In this document: one piece after another, positions 49,355 to 58,380 of the stretch
How positions within the stretch are numbered: the first letter of the stretch is position 1
Layout of the letters: every line of letters begins with the position of its first letter
Assembly: GCF_024505145.1 (NCBI RefSeq)
Contig: NZ_JANIAA010000024.1
Coordinates: 1 to 64,000 of the forward strand
DNA: 64,000 nucleotides
Direction of reading: 5' to 3'
Source of the DNA: Streptomyces rugosispiralis
GTDB taxonomy: Bacteria > Actinomycetota > Actinomycetes > Streptomycetales > Streptomycetaceae
Made by a program: the position numbers and the translations under genes
Notes under the pieces: model-generated
Seen by the model: the letters and a program-made list of their open reading frames with translations, nothing else
What the model was told of the DNA's origin: nothing
The model's database searches: none

Positions 49355-49436
49355 CGCGCGAAGAACCGGAATAGACACCGGAGGTCCTCCGTTGGCATAG
49401 TTCAACAATCAACTACTTCGGAGGAAGGTGAGTCCG

Positions 49437-50555
49437 GTGCAGTTCGGGATCTTCACGGTCGGGGATGTGACGGAGGACCCGACCAGGGGCACGACGCCGA
49501 GCGAGCACGAGCGGATCAAGGCCATGGTCAGGATCGCGCTGAAGGCGGAGGAGGTGGGTCTCGACGTCTTCGCGACCGGCGAGCACCACAACCCGCCGTT
49601 CGTGCCGTCCTCCCCCACCACGATGCTCGGGTATGTCGCGGCGCGCACCGAGCGGCTGATCCTCTCGACCTCCACCACGCTGATCACCACCAACGACCCG
49701 GTGAAGATCGCCGAGGACTTCGCCATGCTCCAGCACCTGGCGGACGGCCGGGTCGATCTGATGATGGGGCGCGGGAACACCGGTCCGGTCTATCCGTGGT
49801 TCGGGCAGGACATCCGCCAGGGCATTCCGCTCGCCATCGAGAACTACGCCCTGCTGCACCGGCTGTGGCGCGAGGACGTGGTGGACTGGGAGGGGCGGTT
49901 CCGCACCCCGCTGCAGAGCTTCACCTCGACGCCGCGGCCCCTGGACGGGGTGCCGCCGTTCGTCTGGCACGGCTCGATCCGCTCGCCGGAGATCGCCGAG
50001 CAGGCCGCCTACTACGGCGACGGCTTCTTCGCCAACAATATCTTCTGGCCCAAGGAGCACTTCCAGCAGCTGATCGACCTCTACCGGCGGCGCTACGCCC
50101 AGTACGGCCACGGCACGCCCGAGCAGGCGATCGTCGGGCTGGGGGGTCAGGTGTTCATCCGGCCCAACTCCCAGGACGCCGTGCGTGAGTTCCGGCCGTA
50201 CTTCGACAACGCGCCGGTCTACGGCCACGGCCCGTCCCTGGAGGAGTTCACCCGCGACACCCCGCTGACCGTGGGCAGCCCGCAGGAGGTCATCGAGAAG
50301 ACCCTGGCCTTCCGTGACTCCTTCGGCGACTACCAGCGCCAGCTGTTCCTCATGGACCATGCCGGGCTGCCGCTGAAGACCGTCCTGGAGCAGCTGGACC
50401 ACCTCGGCGAGGTGGTGCGGGTCCTGCGCGCCGAGTTCGCCGAGAACCGTCCCGCCACCGTGCCCGACGCGCCGACCCACGCGTCCCTCGTCGCCCAGCG
50501 CGACGCCGGGGCCGCGCGGACCGGCGCCGGGCTTCAGGGGGTCCGGCCCGAGTAG
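49437..50555 (+). CDS. LLM-class flavin-dependent oxidoreductase (luciferase-like)
   Basis: 372 residues. Bacterial-luciferase-like barrel: QFGIFTVGDVTED, GEHHNPPFVPSSP, LSTSTTLITTNDPVKIAEDFAMLQHLADGR (first part), and GRGNTGPVYPWFG. It uses FMN or F420. The GTG at 49437 is chosen because GGAGGAAG lies 9 nt upstream, whereas the earlier GTG at 49428 touches that site. An imperfect repeat TAGTTCAACAATCAACTA (49398-49415) precedes it and may be an operator. It follows the P450 gene on the same strand. Substrate unknown. Confidence 0.87.
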   Translation: MQFGIFTVGDVTEDPTRGTTPSEHERIKAMVRIALKAEEVGLDVFATGEHHNPPFVPSSPTTMLGYVAARTERLILSTSTTLITTNDPVKIAEDFAMLQHLADGRVDLMMGRGNTGPVYPWFGQDIRQGIPLAIENYALLHRLWREDVVDWEGRFRTPLQSFTSTPRPLDGVPPFVWHGSIRSPEIAEQAAYYGDGFFANNIFWPKEHFQQLIDLYRRRYAQYGHGTPEQAIVGLGGQVFIRPNSQDAVREFRPYFDNAPVYGHGPSLEEFTRDTPLTVGSPQEVIEKTLAFRDSFGDYQRQLFLMDHAGLPLKTVLEQLDHLGEVVRVLRAEFAENRPATVPDAPTHASLVAQRDAGAARTGAGLQGVRPE

Positions 50556-50563
50556 GCCGGCGT

Positions 50564-50598
50564 CTCCCCCCGGGGGAACCGGCGTCCCCCGGGGGGAG
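50564..50598. terminator. Bidirectional terminator after the LLM oxidoreductase gene
   Basis: CTCCCCCCGGGGG (50564-50576) pairs perfectly over 13 bp with 50586-50598 around a 9-nt loop, between convergent genes. Confidence 0.8.
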
Positions 50599-50631
50599 AA
50601 GGGGACGCCGGGGCCCTGGGGTCCGGCGGTG

Positions 50632-50847
50632 TCAGTTGCCCGGCGGCTGCTGGAGCATGGCGAGGGTCAGGACGTTGCCGCCGATGCCCCAGCCGCCGTC
50701 GGTGACCTCCTCGACCAGGACCAGGGTGGTGGCGCGGGCGCGCTCACCGTAGATGTCGACGTACAGCTCGGTGGCACGGGTGACGATCTCCTCCTTCTGC
50801 TTCTCGTCGAGGGATCCGGCAGGGACCTTGAAGTTCGCGAAGGGCAT
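50632..50847 (-). CDS. Tautomerase (4-oxalocrotonate tautomerase family)
   Basis: 71 residues, the usual size of this family. Pro2 after the initiator Met (MPFANFKVPAGSL) is the expected catalytic base after Met removal; a basic residue, Arg36, lies in YGERARAT. These enzymes are hexamers or dimers that isomerise keto-enol groups. It is the third gene after two SDR genes on the same strand and probably shares their promoter and control. Confidence 0.85.
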   Translation of the reverse strand: MPFANFKVPAGSLDEKQKEEIVTRATELYVDIYGERARATTLVLVEEVTDGGWGIGGNVLTLAMLQQPPGN

Positions 50848-50904
50848 GGTCGCTCTCTTTCGTACGGGGGATTTCGGTGTGTTCGAGGGTCGATTCGGGT
50901 GTTC

Positions 50905-51813
50905 TTACAGTGAGCTGCCCGTGGTGAGCAGATCGTCCAGCCCGGCCCGGCGGAAGAACTCGGCGCGGACGCGGTCGGCGACCGCGGAGACGACTTCGCT
51001 GCCGTCGCGGCTGGGGTCTATGTGGGTGCGCAGCGGCCGGGCGCCGGCAGGCAGGGCCACCAGGCGTACGACGGCGTCGGCGACGTGCGCGGCGTCCGCG
51101 TCCGGCGGAATCAGCGCGGCCAGCCGCTGGTCGAGTCCGGCCAGCAGGGTGCCGTAACGCTCGTCGTAGGCGGTGGCGCGGTCGGGGTCGGCGGGCTCGC
51201 CCGCGTGGCGGAAGTGATTGGTGCCGGTGGTGAAGGCGCCGGGGACGACGATCGCGGTGTCGATGCCGAAGCGGACCAGCTCGGCGGCGTAGCTGACGGC
51301 CAGGGCGTCCATGGCGGCCTTCGCGGCGAAGTAGGGCCCGATGAAGGGCGGGCAGCCGCCGCGGGTGCTGGAGCTGCCGATCCACACCAGCAACCCCTCG
51401 CCCTGAGTCCGCAGCCGCGGCAGCGCGGCACGGTTGACCCGCTGGGTGCCCAGGACGTTGACGTCGTACAGCTGGGCCAGTTGTTCGGGGGTGAACGCCT
51501 CCGCCGGGCCGGTGGCCATGTGCCCGGCGTTGTGGACGATCACGTCCAGCCGGTTCCGGTCGGCCAGGACGCGGGCGACGGCGGAGTCGGCGGAGTCCTG
51601 CGAGGTGACGTCGAGTTCCACGGCGCGCAGGTCGACGTCGTGTTCGGTGGCGTAGCGGGTCAGCTCGGCCACCGCGGAGGCGTTGCGGGTGGCCGGCTGA
51701 CGGATCCCGGCGTAGACGGTGTGGCCGGCGCGGGCCAGGGCGCGTGCGGTCAGCGCCCCGAAGCCACTGGAGGCGCCGGTGACCAGGACGGTCGTGGGTG
51801 TGTCGGAGGGCAT
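50905..51813 (-). CDS. Short-chain dehydrogenase/reductase
   Basis: 302 residues. NAD(P) motif TGASSGFG, the NAG motif in HNAGHM, and the catalytic triad Ser in GSSSTRGG and Tyr-x-x-x-Lys in YFAAK. Extra length at the C terminus compared with classical SDRs (250 residues) resembles extended classical members. It is 46 nt after the second SDR gene and 57 nt before the tautomerase gene, so operonic. Substrate unknown. Confidence 0.88.
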   Translation of the reverse strand: MPSDTPTTVLVTGASSGFGALTARALARAGHTVYAGIRQPATRNASAVAELTRYATEHDVDLRAVELDVTSQDSADSAVARVLADRNRLDVIVHNAGHMATGPAEAFTPEQLAQLYDVNVLGTQRVNRAALPRLRTQGEGLLVWIGSSSTRGGCPPFIGPYFAAKAAMDALAVSYAAELVRFGIDTAIVVPGAFTTGTNHFRHAGEPADPDRATAYDERYGTLLAGLDQRLAALIPPDADAAHVADAVVRLVALPAGARPLRTHIDPSRDGSEVVSAVADRVRAEFFRRAGLDDLLTTGSSL

Positions 51814-51859
51814 GGGGTCCTTACGGGCGGGAGCGGGGGAAGCGGTGGTGCGGCGGCGG

Positions 51860-52627
51860 TCAGACGATGCCGCCGTTGGCGCGGACGCACTGACCGTTGA
51901 CCCAGTGGCCGGCCGGGGAGGCGAGGAAGGCCACGACCTCGGCGATGTCGGCGGGGGTGCCCAGACGCTCCAGCGGGGGCTGGGCCGCCAGCCGGGCGAT
52001 GGTCTCCTCGTCCTTGCCGTCGAGGAACAGATCGGTGGCGGTGGGGCCGGGGGCCACGGTGTTGACGGTGACGTCCCGGCCGCGCAGCTCGCGCGCCAGG
52101 ATCATGGTGAGCGCCTCGACCGCTCCCTTGCTGGCGCTGTAGGCGCCGTAGGCGGGGAAGGCCAGGCCCACGATGGACGTGGAGAAGGTGATGAGCGCCC
52201 CGCCGCCGCGGATCCTGCGGGCGGCCTGCTGGGCTACGACGAAGGTGCCGCGGATATTGGTGCGGTGCAGCTTGTCCAGCTCGGCGAGGTCCAGCTCGGC
52301 GATCGGGGCCAGATACATCCGGCCGGCCGCGTGGACGACGACGTCGACACCGCCGTACTCGGACTCCGCGGTGTCGAAGAGCGCGGCCGCCTGCTGTTCG
52401 TCGGCGACGTCGGCCTGGACGGCGACGGCCCGGCCACCGGCGGCGGCGATGTCCTCGGCGGCGGCCTCGGCCGGTTCGCGGTGGCCCGCGTAGCCGATCA
52501 CGACGGCGTACCCGTCGGCGGCCAGGCGCTTCACCGTCTCGTGGCCGATGCCGCGGGAGCCTCCGGTCACGATGGCGACGCGGGTCCGGTCGGTGGGGTG
52601 CTGGGGCGCGGTTTCCTGGGGGGACAT
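51860..52627 (-). CDS. Short-chain dehydrogenase/reductase (FabG-like)
   Basis: 255 residues. TGGSRGIG (cofactor), a HAAG variant of NAAG, Ser in STSIVG, YSASK catalytic pair, and a FabG-like end (WVNGQCVRANGG). ATG 52627 with GGAG upstream. It is the first gene of the SDR-SDR-tautomerase operon, divergent from an XRE regulator across a region holding a perfect 9-bp-arm operator. It is probably repressed by that regulator. Confidence 0.9.
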   Translation of the reverse strand: MSPQETAPQHPTDRTRVAIVTGGSRGIGHETVKRLAADGYAVVIGYAGHREPAEAAAEDIAAAGGRAVAVQADVADEQQAAALFDTAESEYGGVDVVVHAAGRMYLAPIAELDLAELDKLHRTNIRGTFVVAQQAARRIRGGGALITFSTSIVGLAFPAYGAYSASKGAVEALTMILARELRGRDVTVNTVAPGPTATDLFLDGKDEETIARLAAQPPLERLGTPADIAEVVAFLASPAGHWVNGQCVRANGGIV

Positions 52628-52642
52628 GGAGACTCCTGGGAC

Positions 52643-52686
52643 ACGTACTGGCTTGGGGGCATGTACTGGCTTGGGGGCACGTACTG
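52643..52686. repeat. 18-bp tandem repeat in the SDR operon leader
   Basis: Two units of ACGTACTGGCTTGGGGGC (52643, 52661, one difference) and a partial third at 52679, within the 5' untranslated region of the first SDR gene. Confidence 0.85.
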
Positions 52687-52809
52687 ACGGGCGGATGCCA
52701 CGGCGTACCGGCCGTGGCCCCCCCGGGGCCGCGGCGCCGTTCGCCGCCGTGCCCCTTCGGTGTTTCCAGCTTGGGCCGGGATCGCCGGGCCAGCCACGGC
52801 TCTCTCCAC

Positions 52810-52830
52810 CCAGGGGCTGTCAGCCCCTGG
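52810..52830. promoter_or_regulatory. Perfect inverted repeat, probable operator of the divergent XRE regulator
   Basis: CCAGGGGCT and AGCCCCTGG are perfect 9-bp arms around GTC. The repeat lies 24 nt before the regulator start and within the promoter region shared with the SDR operon. Autoregulation and repression of the operon are inferred. Confidence 0.7.
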
Positions 52831-52854
52831 CTCAGCTCACCGGCACCAGCGACC

Positions 52855-53727
52855 ATGGAGGGCGTGAACCACTCCGAATTCGCCGCGTTCCTGAAGTCCC
52901 GGCGCGACCGCATCCGCCCGGCCGACGTCGGTCTGCCCGCCGGTCCGCGGCGCCGGGTGCCCGGCCTGCGGCGCGAGGAGGTCGCCCAGCTCGCCGGGCT
53001 GTCCGCGGACTACTACACCGAGCTGGAGCGCGGCCGCGGCGCTCAGCCCTCCGCCCAGGTGCTGACCGCGCTCGCACGGGCGCTGCGGCTGAACGGCGAC
53101 GAGCGCGACCATCTGTTCCGCCTCGCCGACCGGCCCATTCCCCCGGCGACGCACGGCCCGGCCGCGCAGGTCCAGCCCGCCCTGCTCGGCCTGCTGGACC
53201 GGCTCGCCACCACTCCCGCCCAGGTCATCACCGATCTGCACCAGACGCTGGTGCAGAACGAGCTGGCCGCGGCGCTGATCGGCCGTCCCCCGGCGGTGCG
53301 CGGCCCCGCGGCGAGCCTGGTCTACCGCTGGTTCACCGACCCGGACGCCCGTGGGCTCTACCCGCCCGAGGACCACCCCCACCACTCCCGGGTCTTCGTG
53401 GCCGATCTCCAGGCCGTCGCCGCCCGGCGCAGCGGCGACTCCGAGGTACGGCGGATGGTGGCCGCGCTCCGCCGCCGCAGCGAGGAGTTCGCCGCCCTCT
53501 GGGACACCCATGACGTGGCCCTCCGGCGGACCGACCACAAGCGCATCGTCCACCCCTCGCTGGGCGTCATCGAGGTGGACTGCCACTCCCTGTTCAGCGA
53601 GGACGGCCACCAGCGGCTGCTGTGGTTCAGCGCCCCGCCCGGCACCGAGGGCGCGGCCCAGCTGGAGCTTCTGTCGGTCATCGGCACGCAGGACATGACG
53701 GCCGGCGAGCACAGCGCGTCACCGTGA
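52855..53727 (+). CDS. XRE-family regulator with MmyB-like C-terminal domain
   Basis: 290 residues. Helix-turn-helix at about residues 8-80 (LKSRRDRIRPADVGLPAG, VPGLRREEVAQLAGLSADYYTELERG) and a MmyB-like ligand-binding domain (LLDRLATTPAQVITDLHQTL, ending TEGAAQLELLSVIG). In Streptomyces, proteins of this type often sit divergent to SDR genes. ATG 52855 has no clear ribosome site; a GTG three codons on is the alternative. Fatty-acid-like ligands have been proposed for MmyB proteins, but the ligand here is unknown. Confidence 0.9.
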   Translation: MEGVNHSEFAAFLKSRRDRIRPADVGLPAGPRRRVPGLRREEVAQLAGLSADYYTELERGRGAQPSAQVLTALARALRLNGDERDHLFRLADRPIPPATHGPAAQVQPALLGLLDRLATTPAQVITDLHQTLVQNELAAALIGRPPAVRGPAASLVYRWFTDPDARGLYPPEDHPHHSRVFVADLQAVAARRSGDSEVRRMVAALRRRSEEFAALWDTHDVALRRTDHKRIVHPSLGVIEVDCHSLFSEDGHQRLLWFSAPPGTEGAAQLELLSVIGTQDMTAGEHSASP

Positions 53728-53931
53728 TCCCCCGCGATACGACCGCGGAGTGGCGACCCCGGAGGCCGGGCACGGCTCTCTGATCGCGCCAACGTGGTGA
53801 CGTTCGGGGTGCGGGGCGAGCGAGCGGCCCGTCATCGGGAACCCCTGTCGCAGTACGAGCGGGCTCTGACCGGTGCCGGGGCCACGGCACCGGCGGGGCC
53901 CGCCGGTCTCCGACTCCCCAAGGATCCCGTC

Positions 53932-54813
53932 ATGAATGGACCAGCCCCGCTTCTGACCCTGAACAACGGCGTGCGGATGCCCGCCCTCGGCCTCGGTGTC
54001 TGCCAGAGCACGCCCGACGAGACCGTCTCCGCGGTGACGACCGCGATCGAGGACGGCTACCGACTGATCGACACCGCGGCCGCCTACGGCAACGAGAAGG
54101 AGGTCGGCGAGGGCATCGCCCGCTCGGGCATCGACCGCGAGGACATCTTCGTCATCACCAAGCTGTGGCTGACCGACTACGGCCACGACGCCACCCTCCG
54201 GGCCTTCGACACCAGCCTCACCAAGCTGGGCCTGGACCAGCTCGACCTGTACCTGCTGCACTGGCCGGTCCCGTCCGCGCACGACACCACGGTGGCCTCG
54301 TACCGGGCGGCCGAGAAGCTGCTGGCCGACGGGCGGGTGCGGGCCATCGGCGTCTGCAACCACACCCCCGGACACCTGGCCGAGCTCATGGCACGCACCG
54401 AGGTCGTGCCCGCGGTGAACCAGGTCGAGCTGCACCCGAACTTCAGCCAGCCCGAGCTGCGCGCGTTCGACGTACGCCACGGCATCCTCACCCAGTCCTG
54501 GTCGCCCATCGGCGGGGTGAACCGCTACGGGGGCGACGGCACGGGCAAGGTCAGGGATCCGCTCCAGGAGCCCACCATCACCGGCATGGCCGAGAAGTAC
54601 GGCAAGAGCCCGGCCCAGATCATCCTGCGCTGGCAGGTCGAACACGACCTGTGCGCGATCCCGAAGTCGGTCAGACCCCACCGCATCGCGGAGAACATCG
54701 GGATCTTCGACTTCTCCCTGACCCCCCACGAGGTGGCCGCGATCGACGCGCTCGACACCGGGGCGCGGGGCGGCCCCGACCCCGATCGGGTCGCGCTCGA
54801 CACCTTCTCCTGA
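53932..54813 (+). CDS. Aldo/keto reductase
   Basis: 293 residues. Catalytic residues Asp in RLIDTAAAYGNE with Tyr, Lys in ITKLW, and His in LYLLHWP; NADPH loop near IPKSVRPHRIAENI. It resembles 2,5-diketo-gluconate reductases and related family 5 enzymes. ATG 53932 with AAGGAT upstream. It follows the XRE gene after 204 bp and is probably independent. Substrates are aldehydes or ketones, not predictable. Confidence 0.9.
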   Translation: MNGPAPLLTLNNGVRMPALGLGVCQSTPDETVSAVTTAIEDGYRLIDTAAAYGNEKEVGEGIARSGIDREDIFVITKLWLTDYGHDATLRAFDTSLTKLGLDQLDLYLLHWPVPSAHDTTVASYRAAEKLLADGRVRAIGVCNHTPGHLAELMARTEVVPAVNQVELHPNFSQPELRAFDVRHGILTQSWSPIGGVNRYGGDGTGKVRDPLQEPTITGMAEKYGKSPAQIILRWQVEHDLCAIPKSVRPHRIAENIGIFDFSLTPHEVAAIDALDTGARGGPDPDRVALDTFS

Positions 54814-54958
54814 GACCCGGCTCCGCCGAGACACCGGTGCGGGGCGGCCACGGACCGCCCCGCACACCATCGTCCGGGCGGGAGACTACCGAGCCTCGTC
54901 GTGGAATGATGACGCGAGCTTTTTGTCGGTTCCGGACCTCTGTCGGTGGGAGAGAGGC

Positions 54959-55729
54959 ATGAGGGGACTTCAGGGCAAGAGGATCGTCATCGCGGGCGGC
55001 GCCACCGGTATCGGCGCCGCCACGGCCGAGCGGCTCGCCGGGGAAGGTGCCTCGGTCGTCGTCGGCGACATCGACATCACGGGCGCCAAGGCCACCGCCC
55101 GGCGCGTCGCCGAGGGCGGCGGCACGGCGGTCGCCGTCCCGTTCGACCTCGCCGACGAGGAGTCGATCGGCGCGCTGATCGACCGGGCCGCCGCCGAACT
55201 CGGCGGGGTCGACGGGCTCTACAACGTCGGCGCCGACCTCTCGGACGAGCATCTGGGCCGGGACACCGATCTGCTGGAGATGGACCCGGCGGTGTGGCGG
55301 CGCACCCATGAGGTGAATCTGCTGGGCTACGCCCTCACCTGCCGGGCGGTCATCCCACGGCTGCTGGCCCAGGGCGGCGGCGTGATCGTGAACACCTCCT
55401 CCGGCGCGGCCTGGGGAGGGGAGCCCCGGCGTCCCGCGTATGCCGCCTCCAAGGCCGGGATCAACGCGCTGACCCGCCATATCGCCTCCCGCTGGGGCAA
55501 GGAGGGCATCCGCTGCAACGCCGTGGCGCCCGGACTGGTCATGGGCGACACCCAGAAGCAGCGGGACGACCAGCGGCTGCAGGCCATGGCGCTGAAGATC
55601 GCCCGCAGTCCGCGGCTGGGCGAGCCCGCGGACGTGGCGGGCACCGTGGCGTTTCTCCTCTCGGACGACGCCGAGTGGGTCAACGGCCAGGTGTGGTCGG
55701 TCTGTGGCGGCATGAGCCTGCGCGACTGA
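54959..55729 (+). CDS. Short-chain dehydrogenase/reductase
   Basis: 256 residues. Cofactor loop AGGATGIG in place of TGGxxGIG, YNVGA where NAAG is usual, Ser in NTSSGAAWGG, and YAASK. It ends with WVNGQVWSVCGG. ATG 54959 has GGGAGAGAGG upstream. It stands alone, 145 bp after the aldo/keto reductase gene. Two near-identical 23-bp stretches (GGGCTCCCCCGGGCCAGGCC-like) follow its stop. Confidence 0.88.
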   Translation: MRGLQGKRIVIAGGATGIGAATAERLAGEGASVVVGDIDITGAKATARRVAEGGGTAVAVPFDLADEESIGALIDRAAAELGGVDGLYNVGADLSDEHLGRDTDLLEMDPAVWRRTHEVNLLGYALTCRAVIPRLLAQGGGVIVNTSSGAAWGGEPRRPAYAASKAGINALTRHIASRWGKEGIRCNAVAPGLVMGDTQKQRDDQRLQAMALKIARSPRLGEPADVAGTVAFLLSDDAEWVNGQVWSVCGGMSLRD

Positions 55730-55779
55730 GGGCTCCCCCGGGCCAGGCCGCCCTACGGGCTCCCCCGGGCCAGGCCGCC

Positions 55780-57336
55780 CTACGGTGTCCAGGGCCCGGA
55801 CACTCGCCAACTCACGTCGTCGGCCCAGGACGTGGCGCTGTCGTAGGGGTTGGACCCGCCGTTGGAGGCGATGTAGACCTTGTTCTCGTAGTGGCGGATG
55901 AACCGGTCGGGGTAGTTGTAGGACGCGAACGAGGTGCCCTGGCCGTTCTTGCCGGTCTGGGGGCAGAAGGTGGCGTCGGCCCGGAAGACTGCGGTGCCGT
56001 CCATCGGCTGCCGGAGCAGTTGGTAGTCGTAGTGGCGAAGGAAGTCGCCGGGGTAGTTGCGCGACTCGAACGACACGCAGGAGGCGTTGGTGAGGCCGCG
56101 GCGCACGATCCAGGACGCGTCGCCCTTGTCGAGCGCGGAGCTGCCCGAGGACACCACGGAGGTGACGGCGCTGTTGGCCTGGTGGCGGACGTAGCGGTCG
56201 GTGTAGCCGGGGGTGGTGGCGCGCAGGGACATCGTCGAGCCCGCGTTGAGGGTGCCGCCCGCCACGGGGCTGGGCGCGCCGTAGCCCACGGAGACGACGT
56301 TGGCCTGCACCGCGTCGTCGGCCGCGTCGGTCGGCAGGCCGCTGGTCATCACGCCCTCGAAGAACGAGCCGATGGACCCGTTGCTGTTGTCGCCGCCGGT
56401 GCCGAGGACGATGGAACCTTCCTGGTGCATCGGTGAGTAGCCCGGCCTGGACGGCTCAGGGCCCGCGTACTGGGTGGTGAGCCTGCCGGACTGGGCGTTG
56501 CCGTCCTTGAGGGCGAAGTAGTTCTGTCCGTTGTTCTTCAGCAGGGCGGTGACGAAGGGCGCCGAGTTGCCGGTGTTGGAGGGGTTCTTGCTGTAGCCGC
56601 TGTCCGACTGGAACAGGCCGTTCTCCAGGTCCGCCTGCACCCAGGGCCCGGATCCGCCGCACGGCGGGAACCAGCACTCCGTGCCGAAGTTGATGGCGTC
56701 CATGTGGCCGTTGCCGGTGTCGGCGATCTGCACTTCGGCGTTGCCGTAGTCGAAGCAGCACAGGCCATTGACATGGGTGCCGGAGGTGACCATGTACATC
56801 CCCTCGGGCCGGCCGTTGACGGCGACACCGGAGGCCGCGGTGTGGCGGTAGCCCATGCGGCCGGAGAAGGACGCGCCGTACACCTGGTGGCCGCCCGCGG
56901 TCACCGGTAACGCGTCGGCGGGCACACCGGAGTTGGCGGGGCCCGCGGTGCCGGCCGGTTCGATGGGCATGTGGTTGTGGCGCGGTGACTGGTCGTAGAT
57001 GACGTTGATGACGCAGGTGGTTCCGGCACAGAAGGAGTCCTGCCGGGCGGCGTCGGCGTAGCCGCCCGCCGACAGCGTCCCCACGTCGGTCACGGCGCCG
57101 TCGGAGGCGCGTTTCAGCTGGTAGAGCGGGCCGTTGAAGGAGGCGTAGAGGGCCCGGGTGGTGCTGTGCGCGGCCACGCAGGGGGTACCGGCCGCGGCGT
57201 AGATGTCGCACGGCAGGGAGGCCGCGGCCTGGGATGTGCCCGTGCCGCCGGCCAGGAGTCCGAGGACGAGGGCCGCTGTCGCGCCAACCGGCAGCAGCGC
57301 TCTTCGCACCCTCGTGAGACCCGAAGGAACCTTCAT
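55780..57336 (-). CDS. Secreted GH54 alpha-L-arabinofuranosidase with CBM42 domain
   Basis: 518 residues. Signal peptide cleaved near SQAAA. GH54 catalytic domain (about 40-365) starting CDIYAAAGTPCVAAHSTTRA, nucleophile Glu in CCFDYGNAE, acid Asp probably in GGDNSNGSIGSF. C-terminal CBM42 beta-trefoil (about 370-518) with the arabinose-binding repeats of type SFESRNYPGDFLRH and SFASYNYPDRFIRH. It should release arabinose from arabinoxylan outside the cell. Leu143 is encoded by TTA (56910-56908), suggesting bldA dependence. Such GH54 enzymes are commoner in fungi but known in Streptomyces. Confidence 0.9.
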   Translation of the reverse strand: MKVPSGLTRVRRALLPVGATAALVLGLLAGGTGTSQAAASLPCDIYAAAGTPCVAAHSTTRALYASFNGPLYQLKRASDGAVTDVGTLSAGGYADAARQDSFCAGTTCVINVIYDQSPRHNHMPIEPAGTAGPANSGVPADALPVTAGGHQVYGASFSGRMGYRHTAASGVAVNGRPEGMYMVTSGTHVNGLCCFDYGNAEVQIADTGNGHMDAINFGTECWFPPCGGSGPWVQADLENGLFQSDSGYSKNPSNTGNSAPFVTALLKNNGQNYFALKDGNAQSGRLTTQYAGPEPSRPGYSPMHQEGSIVLGTGGDNSNGSIGSFFEGVMTSGLPTDAADDAVQANVVSVGYGAPSPVAGGTLNAGSTMSLRATTPGYTDRYVRHQANSAVTSVVSSGSSALDKGDASWIVRRGLTNASCVSFESRNYPGDFLRHYDYQLLRQPMDGTAVFRADATFCPQTGKNGQGTSFASYNYPDRFIRHYENKVYIASNGGSNPYDSATSWADDVSWRVSGPWTP

Positions 57337-57565
57337 GGTGGTTGCCCTTCCCGTGTCGGTGTGAATGTCGATGCGAATGTCAGGGGCATGCCATTCTCAT
57401 ATGCGTTCGATATGCCGCACATTGACCGTGAAATCGAACCTGACGGTAGGACTGGCGACCGCCGGCGTCAATGGCCGCGCACGGAGGAGTAGCCTCCTGC
57501 ACAGCGACTCGTATGGTTCATTCGCCTCCACCGCACATCCCCACCGCACATCGAGGAGAGACCGT

Positions 57566-58174
57566 TTGTCGACGTTTGTCGTGTTCGACCTTGAGTTCAC
57601 CACATGGCCGGGAGCGCTCGAGCAGGACTGGTCGGAACCGGGGCAGCTTCGCGAAATCGTCCAGATCGGCGCGCTGCGCATCAGCACCGACTCCGCCGCC
57701 GGCGCCCACTCCGTTGTCGAGGAATACGAAGCGCTGGTCAGACCGGTGGTCAATCCGCGGCTGTCCCCGTTCTTCACCGGCCTCACGGGGGTCGACCAGG
57801 AGACCGTGGACCGCGAGGGAGTCGCCCCCGCCGACGCGATCGGCGACTTCCTGGCGTTCTGCCGGGGGCAGTCCGTTCTCTCCTACGGCAATGACATGGT
57901 CGTCCTCGGGGAGAACGTGGGGTGGGCCCGGGCCCGTGGCGAGCAGATCAAGAACGGCTTTCTCACCACCCCCTTCCTGAATATCCGGCCATGGCTGAAC
58001 ACCATCGCGCCGACGACGGCCTCGGCCAATTCCGGTCGGCTCTGGGAAGTGCTCGGCCTGCCCAAACCGGCGGCCGGCAAGGAGCATTCGGCGCTCTTCG
58101 ACTGCTATTCGATCGCCGCGGCGATCGGACACCTCTGCGCCGGTGGCGCCGCCCTGCCCGAGGGATGCCTCTAG
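57566..58174 (+). CDS. DEDDh 3'-5' exonuclease (KapD/ERI-1-like)
   Basis: 202 residues. Exonuclease motif I VFDLEFT, motif II region SVLSYGNDMVVLGENV, motif III with His and Asp in EHSALFDCYSIAA. Such proteins cleave RNA or DNA from the 3' end; the Bacillus KapD protein inhibits the start of sporulation. TTG 57566 is well supported: GAGGAGA lies 6 nt upstream. The stop codon lies in the left arm of a 66-nt palindrome. Neighbours give no hint of the substrate. Confidence 0.8.
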   Translation: MSTFVVFDLEFTTWPGALEQDWSEPGQLREIVQIGALRISTDSAAGAHSVVEEYEALVRPVVNPRLSPFFTGLTGVDQETVDREGVAPADAIGDFLAFCRGQSVLSYGNDMVVLGENVGWARARGEQIKNGFLTTPFLNIRPWLNTIAPTTASANSGRLWEVLGLPKPAAGKEHSALFDCYSIAAAIGHLCAGGAALPEGCL

Positions 58175-58236
58175 GGCCTGTCCGGAGTTGTGATCTGGGC
58201 TCGCTGATCCAGATCACAACTCCGGACAGGCCCTAG
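58171..58236. repeat. 66-nt perfect palindrome (28-bp arms) at the exonuclease gene end
   Basis: Positions 58171-58198 are the exact reverse complement of 58209-58236, around a 10-nt loop. The arms begin with CTAGGGCCTGTCCGG. It includes the stop codon of the exonuclease gene. It may be a strong terminator, or a miniature relic of an insertion sequence ending in GGCCTGTCC flanked by CTAG on both sides. Confidence 0.9.
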
Positions 58237-58267
58237 GAGCCACATCGGCGTAGGAGCCACATCGGCG
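58234..58267. repeat. 17-bp tandem duplication beside the palindrome
   Basis: TAGGAGCCACATCGGCG occurs at 58234-58250 and immediately again at 58251-58267 without any difference. Its first three bases belong to the palindrome. Confidence 0.9.
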
Positions 58268-58380
58268 ACGTGGCGTCCGACGCGCCGGCACCGAGTGGCA
58301 CGATGGGCCGGAGAGGCCGGAGAGCTTGCTCGGCGATGCTCGCGCGCCGCCCGGTACGCATCGAGGAAAGGAACCCCCAC

